From the IMG/VR virus record IMGVR_UViG_3300020204_000303, positions 1 to 27,011 of that record: 27,011 nucleotides of DNA. One strand, given 5' to 3'. Shown here in pieces: positions 20,443 through 26,909 of the stretch (positions are counted from its first letter, which is position 1; every line of letters starts with the position of its first letter). The notes under the pieces are model-generated. The model was not told the DNA's origin and did no database searches. It saw only the letters and a list, made by a program, of their open reading frames with translations. This stretch comes from a virus. Made by a program: the position numbers and the translations under genes.

Positions 20443-20466
20443 TAGTGTTGTTTTTACGCAACACTA
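20443..20466. repeat. TAGTGTTG/CAACACTA hairpin upstream of promoter P5
   Basis: TAGTGTTG (20443-20450), loop TTTTTACG, CAACACTA (20459-20466), an 8-bp stem after the stop of the membrane gene at 20481. The inner five pairs and the loop are the reverse complement of the P3/P4 hairpins. No T run follows on the minus strand, so termination is uncertain. Confidence 0.5.
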
Positions 20467-20480
20467 AGGATTACTTGGGT

Positions 20481-20975
20481 TTAGAGTAAATCTTGCTCTT
20501 CGACTTTAGGTGGTGCAGGTCTTGCCGGTGGCGGTGGCGGCATTCCTACCTTTGGTACAGGTGCCGATGCAACAGGACTTAATACACTTGGTGGCGATGG
20601 TGACACACCAGGTTTGTTTACGCCAGATGCAGCATCAATTGCCTTACCTTTCAAATCTTTATCATTACCTGCCAACATGATACCTGAAAGAGTACCCGTC
20701 AAGAATGTTGCAATTGGAATAATCAACTCAAAGAATTTTTGGTCAATTGGTGCCATTGCGTTCATTGGTTGTGTCACAAAGATGAGTGAGTATAACACAA
20801 CAAACACAATACCAACAAGCGTTAATGCAAGACAAATGCCAATGAAGAACTTCAATCGTGCCATCAACTGTTCTTCAGTATACATGAATGTTTCTTCTTT
20901 ACTTTCCACACTCGACTCCTTTTTCGATAACAGGCTTTTCAGCGACTGTTTTAATGTTTGCCATAACTTTTCCAT
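20481..20975 (-). CDS. Two-span membrane protein with Pro-rich tail
   Basis: The 164-residue protein has an N-terminal soluble helix, two hydrophobic segments (about 42-68 and 84-103, FIGICLALTLVGIVFVVLYS and IIPIATFLTGTLSGIML) and a cytoplasmic-looking tail rich in Pro and Ala (PPPPPARPAPP). AAAGGA precedes the start; the gene overlaps the preceding one by 77 bases. Similar proteins are common in marine T4-like phages. Function unknown, possibly in lysis control or envelope change. Confidence 0.7.
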   Translation of the reverse strand: MEKLWQTLKQSLKSLLSKKESSVESKEETFMYTEEQLMARLKFFIGICLALTLVGIVFVVLYSLIFVTQPMNAMAPIDQKFFELIIPIATFLTGTLSGIMLAGNDKDLKGKAIDAASGVNKPGVSPSPPSVLSPVASAPVPKVGMPPPPPARPAPPKVEEQDLL

Positions 20976-21165
20976 TTTCTGATCCTTTGAATATGTGTTC
21001 CGGACATGTTCGTGTCACTTCACATGTAGGAGGTTTGCAAAACTCTTTGTTCCAGTTTTCTGGGTCTTGGCACGGATAACGAAATCTATCACCGCCAAAT
21101 ACTGCTAATGCGATGGGCGCTACAATTAAGAGTGCCATCCATCTAAACATCTTCTTGTCAGCCAT
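20899..21165 (-). CDS. Small membrane-anchored Cys-rich protein
   Basis: The 88-residue protein has one N-terminal hydrophobic segment (about 9-23) followed by a periplasmic-type domain with four Cys (YPCQDPENW, EFCKPPTCEVTRTCPEH) that could form two disulphides. The pattern RYPCQDPENW-C-PP-C is familiar to me from marine T4-like phages. GAGGAG precedes the ATG. It overlaps the 164-residue gene strongly, in a different frame, so the two are surely co-translated. Confidence 0.75.
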   Translation of the reverse strand: MADKKMFRWMALLIVAPIALAVFGGDRFRYPCQDPENWNKEFCKPPTCEVTRTCPEHIFKGSENGKVMANIKTVAEKPVIEKGVECGK

Positions 21166-21179
21166 AACAACTCCTCTGA

Positions 21180-21635
21180 TTAATTGGCAAGCGGATTATC
21201 TAGAGCATTCTTAATTTTTGTATCTACTTCTTTTCTCAACTCACGCACATCTTTGTCAACCTCACGCTGAGACACTTTGGCGTCACGCTCAACTTGTTCA
21301 ACGATTTTTTCAATTCTGCGAATGTCTTGTTTGAGATTTGTATTGATATCTCTTACATACTCGGTAGACTTCTCAGAATTTTGTTCTAATACTGCAATCT
21401 TTTTATTTATTTCACCCAAATCTGGCGCCACATAAGTTTGTATGGCTTCTTTCATACTTTGATAATCTTTATACACTTCAAACGCACCATATAGACCACC
21501 AAGGACAGATGATATAATACCACCAGCAATCATAAGTTTTGCGGGCGTGAAGTTGTAGCCACCAATACTAATGACAGTATTGGAATCAACTGCAGCTTCC
21601 AGTTTATCTACTTGCTCGTCTATACTCTTAGACAT
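21180..21635 (-). CDS. Membrane protein with long coiled coil
   Basis: The 151-residue protein has a short soluble start, one hydrophobic segment (about 31-49, LMIAGGIISSVLGGLYGAF), and a long charged helix (about 73-145) with INKKIAVLEQNSEKS and RRIEKIVEQVERDAK, predicted coiled coil. AAAGG precedes the ATG. Spanin- or tether-like shapes are possible, but no family is clear. Confidence 0.7.
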   Translation of the reverse strand: MSKSIDEQVDKLEAAVDSNTVISIGGYNFTPAKLMIAGGIISSVLGGLYGAFEVYKDYQSMKEAIQTYVAPDLGEINKKIAVLEQNSEKSTEYVRDINTNLKQDIRRIEKIVEQVERDAKVSQREVDKDVRELRKEVDTKIKNALDNPLAN

Positions 21636-21637
21636 TT

Positions 21638-21758
21638 TTAACCTTTCTTAGCTAACATAGTTTGAATCTTTTCTTGAACTATTTTTGCCCAAAAAGGCTG
21701 AGGAAAGTTCCATCCAATAAAAGCACCAACAGCAATCCAAAATAGAATATCTACCATA
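21638..21758 (-). pseudogene. Small membrane protein gene with a frameshift
   Basis: From ATG 21758 (GGAGG 5 bases upstream) the frame gives MVDILFWIAVGAF, then at a run of five T (plus-strand A5 at 21719-21723) it turns into unrelated sequence and stops at 21648. Moving to the next frame at that run continues as IGWNFPQPFWAKIVQEK and on to a stop at 21638, a coherent small membrane protein of about 39 residues like those I recall from marine phages. So either one T is extra (mutation or sequencing error) or a programmed frameshift occurs. It sits in the expected small-gene spacing. Confidence 0.6.
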
Positions 21759-21981
21759 ATGCCTCCTTATTTTTAATTAACATTTTTTTATACAAAATAC
21801 CTACCCATGCTTTAGAGTGGGCTAGTGACATTAGAAACCACATTAACGCCATTTCGTTAGTATAAGTTCCACAAATAGGAGATGCGCCAAAGAAACTTAT
21901 TAGACCCATTACAAAAAATACTGGACAAGGAAAGAATAATATAAACTGTTTTATTAGATAGAATGTTAAGAGTTTACTCAT
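21751..21981 (-). CDS. Small membrane protein
   Basis: A 76-residue hydrophobic protein with two likely spans (LIKQFILFFPCPVFFVMGLI and MALMWFLMSLAHSKAWVGIL) and a basic end. It overlaps the frameshifted small gene by 8 bases, consistent with coupling. No clear ribosome binding site. Function unknown. Confidence 0.6.
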   Translation of the reverse strand: MSKLLTFYLIKQFILFFPCPVFFVMGLISFFGASPICGTYTNEMALMWFLMSLAHSKAWVGILYKKMLIKNKEALW

Positions 21982-21986
21982 AATAT

Positions 21987-22232
21987 CTAAGGTTTCTTAG
22001 TAAATTTTTCTGATGCGGTAAAACCTAATCCCGCAATTGCAATATACATCATGCCCTCAAATATTGAATCTTTTATATCCAAATTCCAAAATAGATTAGC
22101 AACAAACGCTATTGCACAAAGAACAAATGCAATGAATGTAACTAATCTTTTACTACTAATTCCATCGTCCGTACCATCTGTAAATACACTATGATACCAA
22201 CTTAATTTTTTATCTGATTCTGTATTGTTCAT
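21987..22232 (-). CDS. Holin-like small membrane protein
   Basis: The 81-residue protein starts at ATG 22232 with AGGAG 5 bases upstream. A polar N-terminus with SWYHSVFTDGTDDGISSKR leads into two hydrophobic segments (LVTFIAFVLCAIAFVANLFW and GMMYIAIAGLGFTA) and a short basic tail. Size and topology fit phage holins, which make the membrane hole for the endolysin; the SleB-type hydrolase at 4.4-5.0 kb is a candidate partner. Family assignment is by shape only. Confidence 0.6.
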   Translation of the reverse strand: MNNTESDKKLSWYHSVFTDGTDDGISSKRLVTFIAFVLCAIAFVANLFWNLDIKDSIFEGMMYIAIAGLGFTASEKFTKKP

Positions 22233-22240
22233 AATCACTC

Positions 22241-22708
22241 CTAATTTGTCATGTATACCAGCAAACCTAAAAGACCAGTTAAAATTAATGCCAGTATACC
22301 TATACCTATTGCATATTTTACATCTTCTTTAAATTGTTCTCTCTGTCTTTCTTCTGCTCTTTCTTCCATCATTCTGTTTATTTTTATCTGGTGCCGTATA
22401 TCTAAAAATTCTTTGTATCCATCTATACCTAGATGATTTAGCGCACCATATAAAAACATATGTTTAATCTCTGCTTCCATCTCACGCATCTTAACTCTTG
22501 CAGCATATATGTCAAATGCTTCTTTGGTCTCACTACGAGTCTCTTTTTTTGAAGGTTTAGAATTCATACCTTCATAAACTGTATGGGCTTGTTCAGCCCA
22601 AGTACCTAACTGACCAAATACATCCTGTACCTCCCTACCAGCATCAACTGTTGCTTTTATTCCACTCCATATTGCAGTGGCTGCTGCGAGAGCGGTGATT
22701 GGATCCAT
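22241..22708 (-). CDS. Membrane-tethered helical protein
   Basis: The 155-residue protein has an Ala-rich N-terminal helix (ITALAAATAIWSGIKATVDAG), a long charged helical middle with AFDIYAARVKMREMEAEI and RMMEERAEERQREQFKED, and a C-terminal hydrophobic segment (about 134-153). I recall this layout in marine phages next to the secreted proteins seen here. ATG overlaps the upstream stop (TAATG). Function unknown. Confidence 0.7.
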   Translation of the reverse strand: MDPITALAAATAIWSGIKATVDAGREVQDVFGQLGTWAEQAHTVYEGMNSKPSKKETRSETKEAFDIYAARVKMREMEAEIKHMFLYGALNHLGIDGYKEFLDIRHQIKINRMMEERAEERQREQFKEDVKYAIGIGILALILTGLLGLLVYMTN

Positions 22709-24015
22709 TATCTATACTGCTGTTGAACCATTTCATTGTGTAATCTATCTGATGCACCGTTAAGTTGTCTCATTGCTCTTGCATTATCTGTAACTGGTTT
22801 GTTGTATTGTCTCTGCATTTTAAGTGCATTTGTATCTGGTATGATTGCATTTTGGTATGCAGAAAATCCTGGCACAAATGAAATTGCATTGACCGCTGCA
22901 TTTTGTGACGCTACAGTTTGCTCAAACTCTTTTTCACTCTGAGTTTGTGTTGCTGGATCAGGTTTAGTCGCAGCAGCAATTGCAGCCTGTCTTGCAGCAT
23001 TTGTTTTTGGTTTCTCTACTGTTGAAGATTCTTTCTTATCTTCTTTCTTATCTTCTTTTTTTGCTTCTGTATTTTTTGTCAGCACAGAATTCACAACTGG
23101 ATCAGCAACAAGTGGAACATCAGTTGAAACTTTACCATCCTCTTTTACTTGAATTTCTGGTTCAGTAGTTTTAACGGGTGCGGATGCTGTTTGCGTGGAA
23201 CTATTCTGTTGATTTAATAGCTGCTGTGTAACATATGCTTGTTGATAACCAGGACAACTAGAATTGTAGAGTGCATTTAAAGAGCATTGTTGATTGAAAT
23301 AAGCGGTCTGATATCCTGGACAAGAAACAGCATAAAGAGGATTGGATGAACATTGTTGGTCATGGTAGGCCTGTTGATACCCTGGGCAAGAAGGTGAGTA
23401 AAGTGGATTATTAATACACGGATCTACAGGTTCAGAGGTATAATTAAATTTTAAGTATGGATCCTTAAATTGAGGACCGTAATATCCAGCCCACCAACGG
23501 TTATCTTTACCTGTAAACGATAGCGTTGCATTACCAAGACTAGCTAAACTGTATGGATTTGTAAATGTTTGTGTTTGATTCCATTGTGTCCATCCATTTG
23601 TTGTTTGTGGTAAATTATGACTATATGATTGTAAAGTAATACCAGTATTACTAAGTATTGAAGCATTTACTGTAAATGTACCTCTAGAAAAATCTTGATT
23701 CAAGTAAGTTAAACCATAATCTATACCGCCAACCTGAACACCAGATCCTGCCAGCGCTGAATTTATAGCCATAGTGTAACCAATTGTTCCTTGATTGTAA
23801 CCAAACATAAACTGTCCGGTAGAAGAATTGTATCCAGGAACATTGCCACCAAAAAATCCACCGCCTGTTGAATTAGTCACCGTAAATCCACTCCAGCTCT
23901 GTTGCACTCCAGGTAATCCAGATTGAACTGTAGTTGTTATCACATTGGTCGTGGTTTGTTGTTGAGCGTAAACAGAACCAATCATCATACAAAGAAAAAA
24001 TAGTATTTTTTTCAC
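22708..24015 (-). CDS. Secreted protein with three 22-residue Cys repeats
   Basis: The 435-residue protein has a cleavable-looking signal peptide (about residues 1-18, KKILFFLCMMIGSVYA), a beta-rich Gly/Asn/Thr domain to about residue 190, then three exact-length 22-residue repeats (200-221, 222-243, 244-265; pattern C-x2-N-x-LY-x2-SCPGYQ-x-AY-x2-QQ), a Lys/Glu linker (KKEDKKEDKKES) and a helical end. The start is GTG 24015, overlapping the upstream stop (GTGA). It should be exported to the periplasm or beyond. The repeat type is known to me in marine phages without function. Confidence 0.75.
   Translation of the reverse strand: MKKILFFLCMMIGSVYAQQQTTTNVITTTVQSGLPGVQQSWSGFTVTNSTGGGFFGGNVPGYNSSTGQFMFGYNQGTIGYTMAINSALAGSGVQVGGIDYGLTYLNQDFSRGTFTVNASILSNTGITLQSYSHNLPQTTNGWTQWNQTQTFTNPYSLASLGNATLSFTGKDNRWWAGYYGPQFKDPYLKFNYTSEPVDPCINNPLYSPSCPGYQQAYHDQQCSSNPLYAVSCPGYQTAYFNQQCSLNALYNSSCPGYQQAYVTQQLLNQQNSSTQTASAPVKTTEPEIQVKEDGKVSTDVPLVADPVVNSVLTKNTEAKKEDKKEDKKESSTVEKPKTNAARQAAIAAATKPDPATQTQSEKEFEQTVASQNAAVNAISFVPGFSAYQNAIIPDTNALKMQRQYNKPVTDNARAMRQLNGASDRLHNEMVQQQYR
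23221..23418 (-). repeat. Three 66-base coding repeats
   Basis: Tandem 66-base units encode the 22-residue Cys repeats of the secreted protein. Each has two Cys ten residues apart, so each unit could hold a disulphide. Copy number probably varies between relatives. Confidence 0.8.
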
Positions 24016-24371
24016 ATGCGACTCTTATCTTGTTCTCTTCTAATTTTATCTTGTGCTTCTTTTGGTACTGGTTCAAATCTGTCACCAAGAGCCAAAATAC
24101 AATAAGTGTCTCTATCAACTCTTTCAGATATAGTAAACGATCCTGTCTTTGGATTGACAAAAATTACCATTGCAAGAGGCTCTCCTTCTGACATGATTGG
24201 ATAAGATTGTCCTCGCACATAAGGTATCTCTTGAGCCTCATCTATAATTTCTGTAAGGTTTTTTAGACTCACACAAGCTGTCCGCATTGTCACAACAGTA
24301 AAATCTTCTTTAGGTGAATTTGCTAATACCAAAGCAGGCATCAACAAAAACATTGCGATTGTTTTTTTCAT
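24012..24371 (-). CDS. Exported small protein, unknown function
   Basis: The 119-residue protein has a typical signal peptide (KKTIAMFLLMPALVLA, cleavage near 17-18) and a mature domain with TVVTMRTACVSLKNL, PLAMVIFVNPKTGSFTI and DTYCILALGDRFEPV; two Cys could form a disulphide. The mature pattern resembles exported proteins of cyanophages I recall. ATG follows directly after the upstream stop. Function unknown. Confidence 0.75.
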   Translation of the reverse strand: MKKTIAMFLLMPALVLANSPKEDFTVVTMRTACVSLKNLTEIIDEAQEIPYVRGQSYPIMSEGEPLAMVIFVNPKTGSFTISERVDRDTYCILALGDRFEPVPKEAQDKIRREQDKSRM

Positions 24372-24887
24372 TTAGTTTGCTTTTTCTTCTTTTAGGTTAA
24401 TTGGTGCTCTATAAAATCCAGTAGTACCCAGTTCTTTTCTGGCATCTACTGCTGAAAGATCTCTTTGTTCCCATTGTTTAATTGCTTCAGCGCCAATCTT
24501 GCCATTAATTGGACATGGAGTACCGGCGTTTGACATTGCTACAAATACTCTTTCGTCTTGGCAAAGCGTTGCGACAGCGGCAACCTTCATGCCCATGTCA
24601 TAAAGATTTTTAGCTAGTTTCAGTCTTTCGCAATTTTCATCACGGTAAGTTGTACCAATTGCGATACCAAAGATTTGTGTTTGTGCGGCACCAGATACAC
24701 CAACGGCACAAAGGTCGTTGTTTATGGTATTAATTGCAGGTGCGATAGCCGAAGGTGGTGGGCTATTTACAGTTGTTTCAGATGTAGAATTAGTTGTGCT
24801 TCTAGAAGTTGAATCGGTTACTATAGCTTGAGCAAATACTGAAACAGTCGCAGTCATCATAACGATTGCGGCTAATTTTTTTAACAT
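24372..24887 (-). CDS. Exported protein, conserved in marine phages, unknown function
   Basis: The 171-residue protein has a signal peptide (LKKLAAIVMMTATVSVFAQ), a Ser/Thr-rich stretch, NSPPPSAIAPAINTIN, then a Cys-containing domain DLCAVGVSGAAQTQIFG, DENCERLKLAKNLYDMGMKVAAVATLCQDERV and AGTPCPINGKIG, four Cys in all. This 'PPPSAI-DLCAVGVSG-RD-NCERLK-LYDMGMKVAAV' layout is widespread in marine phages by memory. The Shine-Dalgarno is distant. Envelope role likely, activity unknown. Confidence 0.75.
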   Translation of the reverse strand: MLKKLAAIVMMTATVSVFAQAIVTDSTSRSTTNSTSETTVNSPPPSAIAPAINTINNDLCAVGVSGAAQTQIFGIAIGTTYRDENCERLKLAKNLYDMGMKVAAVATLCQDERVFVAMSNAGTPCPINGKIGAEAIKQWEQRDLSAVDARKELGTTGFYRAPINLKEEKAN

Positions 24888-24988
24888 TTGATTTTATCTT
24901 TCCTGTAGTTTGAGCATAACGAACTCGCAGAAAAAATAATATACTACAAGGTACTATTTAGTATCGACCTTTGTTACAATTTTTTTAA

Positions 24989-25066
24989 TGGAACACAGGG
25001 TGAGATTCGAACTCACGATTTTACAGTTTTGCAGACTGTTGCATTTGACCACTCTGCCACCTGTGC
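24989..25066 (-). tRNA. tRNA-Cys (GCA)
   Basis: Acceptor GCACAGG with CCTGTGT, anticodon loop CTGCAAA (GCA) on an ACAGT/ACTGT stem, T loop TTCGAAT, CCA encoded. Last of six tRNAs in the minus-strand order. Confidence 0.93.
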
Positions 25067-25070
25067 ATAT

Positions 25071-25146
25071 TGGCACGACCGGCAGGGATCGAACCTGCGA
25101 CTCTCTGCTTAGAAGGCAGATGCTCTATCCACTGAGCTACGGTCGT
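25071..25146 (-). tRNA. tRNA-Arg (TCT)
   Basis: Acceptor ACGACCG with CGGTCGT, anticodon loop CTTCTAA (TCT, reads AGA/AGG), T loop TTCGATC, CCA encoded. AGA is a frequent codon in AT-rich phage genes. Confidence 0.94.
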
Positions 25147-25147
25147 A

Positions 25148-25232
25148 TGGTGCGATTGGCCGGAATCGAACCGGCATGCCCTAAAGCGAGAGATTTTAAG
25201 TCTCTTGTGTCTACCTATTTCACCACAATCGC
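25148..25232 (-). tRNA. tRNA-Leu (TAA)
   Basis: Acceptor GCGATTG with CAATCGC, anticodon loop CTTAAAA (TAA, reads UUA/UUG), long variable arm as expected for Leu, CCA encoded; 85 bases. Confidence 0.94.
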
Positions 25233-25242
25233 ATTACAAAAT

Positions 25243-25317
25243 TGGTACACCGTAGGGGAATCGAACCCCTCTTACTTGCGTGAAAGGCGAGTGTCCTAAC
25301 CGATAGACGAACGGTGC
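25243..25317 (-). tRNA. tRNA-Glu (TTC)
   Basis: Acceptor GCACCGT with ACGGTGT, anticodon loop CTTTCAC (TTC), T arm GAGGGG-TTCGATT-CCCCT region, CCA encoded. The anticodon stem CTCGC/GCAAG has one C-A mismatch. Confidence 0.92.
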
Positions 25318-25329
25318 ATTGTAAATCAC

Positions 25330-25377
25330 TTACTGAACATTATCACGAATCCATTGCCAATATTCTTCGTATGACAT
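25330..25377 (-). CDS. Tiny frame between tRNA genes (15 residues)
   Basis: ATG 25377 has AAGGAG 7 bases upstream and reads MSYEEYWQWIRDNVQ before TAA. The strong ribosome binding site between tRNA-Glu and tRNA-Pro is unexpected. It may be a real micropeptide, a gene remnant, or a site that lets ribosomes load on the tRNA precursor. Confidence 0.35.
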   Translation of the reverse strand: MSYEEYWQWIRDNVQ

Positions 25378-25392
25378 TTGGTTCTCCTTAAA

Positions 25393-25467
25393 TGGTCTCG
25401 GACACAGGAATCGAACCTGCACCTTCTTGCTCCCAAAGCAAGCGGACTACCTTTATCCCAATCCGAG
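25393..25467 (-). tRNA. tRNA-Pro (TGG)
   Basis: Acceptor CTCGGAT with GTCCGAG (one G-U), anticodon loop TTTGGGA (TGG) on CTTGC/GCAAG, T loop TTCGATT, discriminator A and CCA encoded. Confidence 0.92.
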
Positions 25468-25471
25468 ATGT

Positions 25472-25545
25472 TGGTGCCCCTCGGCGGAATCGAACCACCA
25501 CCACTCCCTTACAAGGGGAGAGCACGACCTTCATGCTAGAGAGGC
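25472..25545 (-). tRNA. tRNA-Thr (TGT)
   Basis: Acceptor GCCTCTC with GAGGGGC, anticodon loop CTTGTAA (TGT) on CTCCC/GGGAG, T stem GGTGG/CCGCC, CCA encoded. First of the six tRNAs in transcription order. Confidence 0.92.
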
Positions 25546-25552
25546 ATAAAAC

Positions 25553-25586
25553 AAAAAACCTCAGTCTTTTTTAGGGACTGAGGTTT
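25553..25586 (-). terminator. Strong terminator before the tRNA cluster
   Basis: AAACCTCAGTC (25556-25566) and GACTGAGGTTT (25576-25586) form an 11-bp stem; on the minus strand it is followed by TTTTTTG and more T. It ends transcription from the 25.7-27 kb genes, about 8 bases before tRNA-Thr, so the tRNAs need their own promoter or partial read-through. Confidence 0.85.
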
Positions 25587-25672
25587 GTGTATTCTAAACT
25601 TTTACTAAATTTTACGCACAAAATCCCAGCACCCAAGTATTTCTTAGGCAAAGTAACTCTGTTGGGGTACAT
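25571..25672 (-). CDS. Possible small protein (33 residues)
   Basis: ATG 25672 reads MYPNRVTLPKKYLGAGILC and on to a stop inside the loop of the terminator. The residues look protein-like, but there is no ribosome binding site. It is the only candidate in the 105 bases between the upstream gene's stop and the terminator. Confidence 0.25.
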   Translation of the reverse strand: MYPNRVTLPKKYLGAGILCVKFSKSLEYTNLSP

Positions 25673-25691
25673 AATATTTTAGACATATCTT

Positions 25692-26027
25692 TTATTTAGT
25701 CGCCAACTTTTCTTTAGTCATTGTTTCTTTTACAACTTTTCCTTCAATGTCAGTATAGATAACATAGTTATCGGCATCAACTCTTGCAGCACCATTAAAA
25801 AAGTATTCGTCCATTTCTTTGAATCGTTCAATATCTTTGTCTTTTGCCTCACGAACATTGATAACATTCTGTCCTAGCCAATTGGACAAGTTGTAATCAG
25901 ACGATGCAGCAATCAATTTTGCTTCTTCTTCGTCTTTTGCGTAGACAATATGCACTTCATAAAAAGAGGAAAGGGTTTCAACACTAAATCTTTTCAATTC
26001 CTCAGTTTTTTTCTCTTTTTTTGCCAT
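25692..26027 (-). CDS. Conserved small phage protein, unknown function
   Basis: A 111-residue protein with a Lys/Glu-rich start, a beta-alpha core (KRFSVETLSSFYEVHIVYAKDEEEAKLIA), and VIYTDIEGKVVKETM near the end. The 'F-V-T-S-FYEV-A-DEEEAK-IA' pattern recurs in small T4-like phage proteins of unknown role. It starts 7 bases after the upstream gene. Confidence 0.7.
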   Translation of the reverse strand: MAKKEKKTEELKRFSVETLSSFYEVHIVYAKDEEEAKLIAASSDYNLSNWLGQNVINVREAKDKDIERFKEMDEYFFNGAARVDADNYVIYTDIEGKVVKETMTKEKLATK

Positions 26028-26034
26028 TTTTTAC

Positions 26035-26493
26035 TCACTTTCCTAATGTAAAGTCAACTCTCGTCACAGAATCCCAACGAAATGACCGCCAATCTTGTTT
26101 TTCAATGTCAAAAACGGCAATGGCATCTTGGGATTGCGTTTTTTTGGCATTTTTTGGCGTTTTTTCACTTGGAATTTTTGATTCTGCCAATGTGCAAATC
26201 ATTTTTCGTTCGGATCCATCTTTTTTAGTGAATGTAACCGTTGTTTCATGCATTTTCAACACGCCACGCAACCATTTACGGCCTTCTTTTGTATCAATTT
26301 CACTTGCCATCATGTATCCTTCTTTATCCTTCTTCTTCAATGTAAAACTTCCATCGTGATTATCGATCCATTCGATATTATCACCCTCTTTCCAATCAAC
26401 TTCTCTTAAAAATTCTTCGGAAAACTCAATAAAGACCTCACCGTCATTGTCGGTCAAGACTTCAGCCGTCCATTTACTTGCTATCTTCTTCAT
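26035..26493 (-). CDS. Fusion of AbrB-like domain and DUF2693-like domain
   Basis: The 152-residue protein starts at ATG 26493 with GAGGG 7 bases upstream. Residues about 1-54 look like a SpoVT/AbrB-type swapped-hairpin DNA-binding domain (WTAEVLTDNDGEVFIEFSEEFL, then EGDNIEWIDNHDGSFTLKK). Residues about 60-152 match the DUF2693 phage family by memory (GRKWLRGVLK, VTFTKKDGSERKMICTL, VFDIEKQDWRSFRWDSVTRVDF). I recall the second domain as a separate protein in relatives. Function unknown; DNA binding is plausible from the first domain. Confidence 0.7.
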   Translation of the reverse strand: MKKIASKWTAEVLTDNDGEVFIEFSEEFLREVDWKEGDNIEWIDNHDGSFTLKKKDKEGYMMASEIDTKEGRKWLRGVLKMHETTVTFTKKDGSERKMICTLAESKIPSEKTPKNAKKTQSQDAIAVFDIEKQDWRSFRWDSVTRVDFTLGK

Positions 26494-26519
26494 CTTTGCC
26501 CTCTTCTTCCCATTCTGCA

Positions 26520-26909
26520 TTATTTGATTTCTAAAATTGAATTCAAACAACCTATCATTTCTCTTATCTTAACATGACCAACTGTCTTTTTGAGGTAATC
26601 ATCGAACCATGCATCCGACTTATCCGTTTTCTTTACGGCACAACCATACACACCGGCACCTGCCAAATTACCAATCCATGTTGCCGGGTCTACTAAAATT
26701 GCCTCAAAGGCATCATCGAACACCGGACGATTATTTTCATCTGACTTAAAAAATGCAATGTGATACATGTGCCCACTTTTCGATACCTCAATTGGCTTAC
26801 CATTTGCCATATCTTCCTTAAAATCAAAATAAGAGAGGACAAGTTCATTCTCGTCCTCTCCTGGCAAAAAATAGATACCATCAAAGTCGCTAGATTTTCT
26901 CTCCAACAT
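26520..26909 (-). CDS. Hypothetical phage protein
   Basis: A 129-residue acidic protein, beta-rich, with DGIYFLPGEDENELVLSYFD, SGHMYHIAFFKSDENNR and AGAGVYGCAVKKTDKSD. No family recognised. AAAGGA precedes the ATG. It overlaps the upstream gene by 20 bases; its stop overlaps an ATG (26520) that is out of reach of any ribosome binding site, so the next gene more likely begins at 26493. Confidence 0.65.
   Translation of the reverse strand: MLERKSSDFDGIYFLPGEDENELVLSYFDFKEDMANGKPIEVSKSGHMYHIAFFKSDENNRPVFDDAFEAILVDPATWIGNLAGAGVYGCAVKKTDKSDAWFDDYLKKTVGHVKIREMIGCLNSILEIK

Noticed and set aside
22980-23168. Plus-strand Leu-rich frame opposite the Lys/Glu linker of the secreted protein
   Set aside because: Antisense of Lys/Glu repeats always reads as Leu/Ser/Phe; no signal for translation.
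24988-25574. Plus-strand reading frames with GTTGRDRTCD-like and EPACPK-like sequence over 24.99-25.57 kb
   Set aside because: They are translations of tRNA genes read backwards; the tRNA folds explain the sequence.
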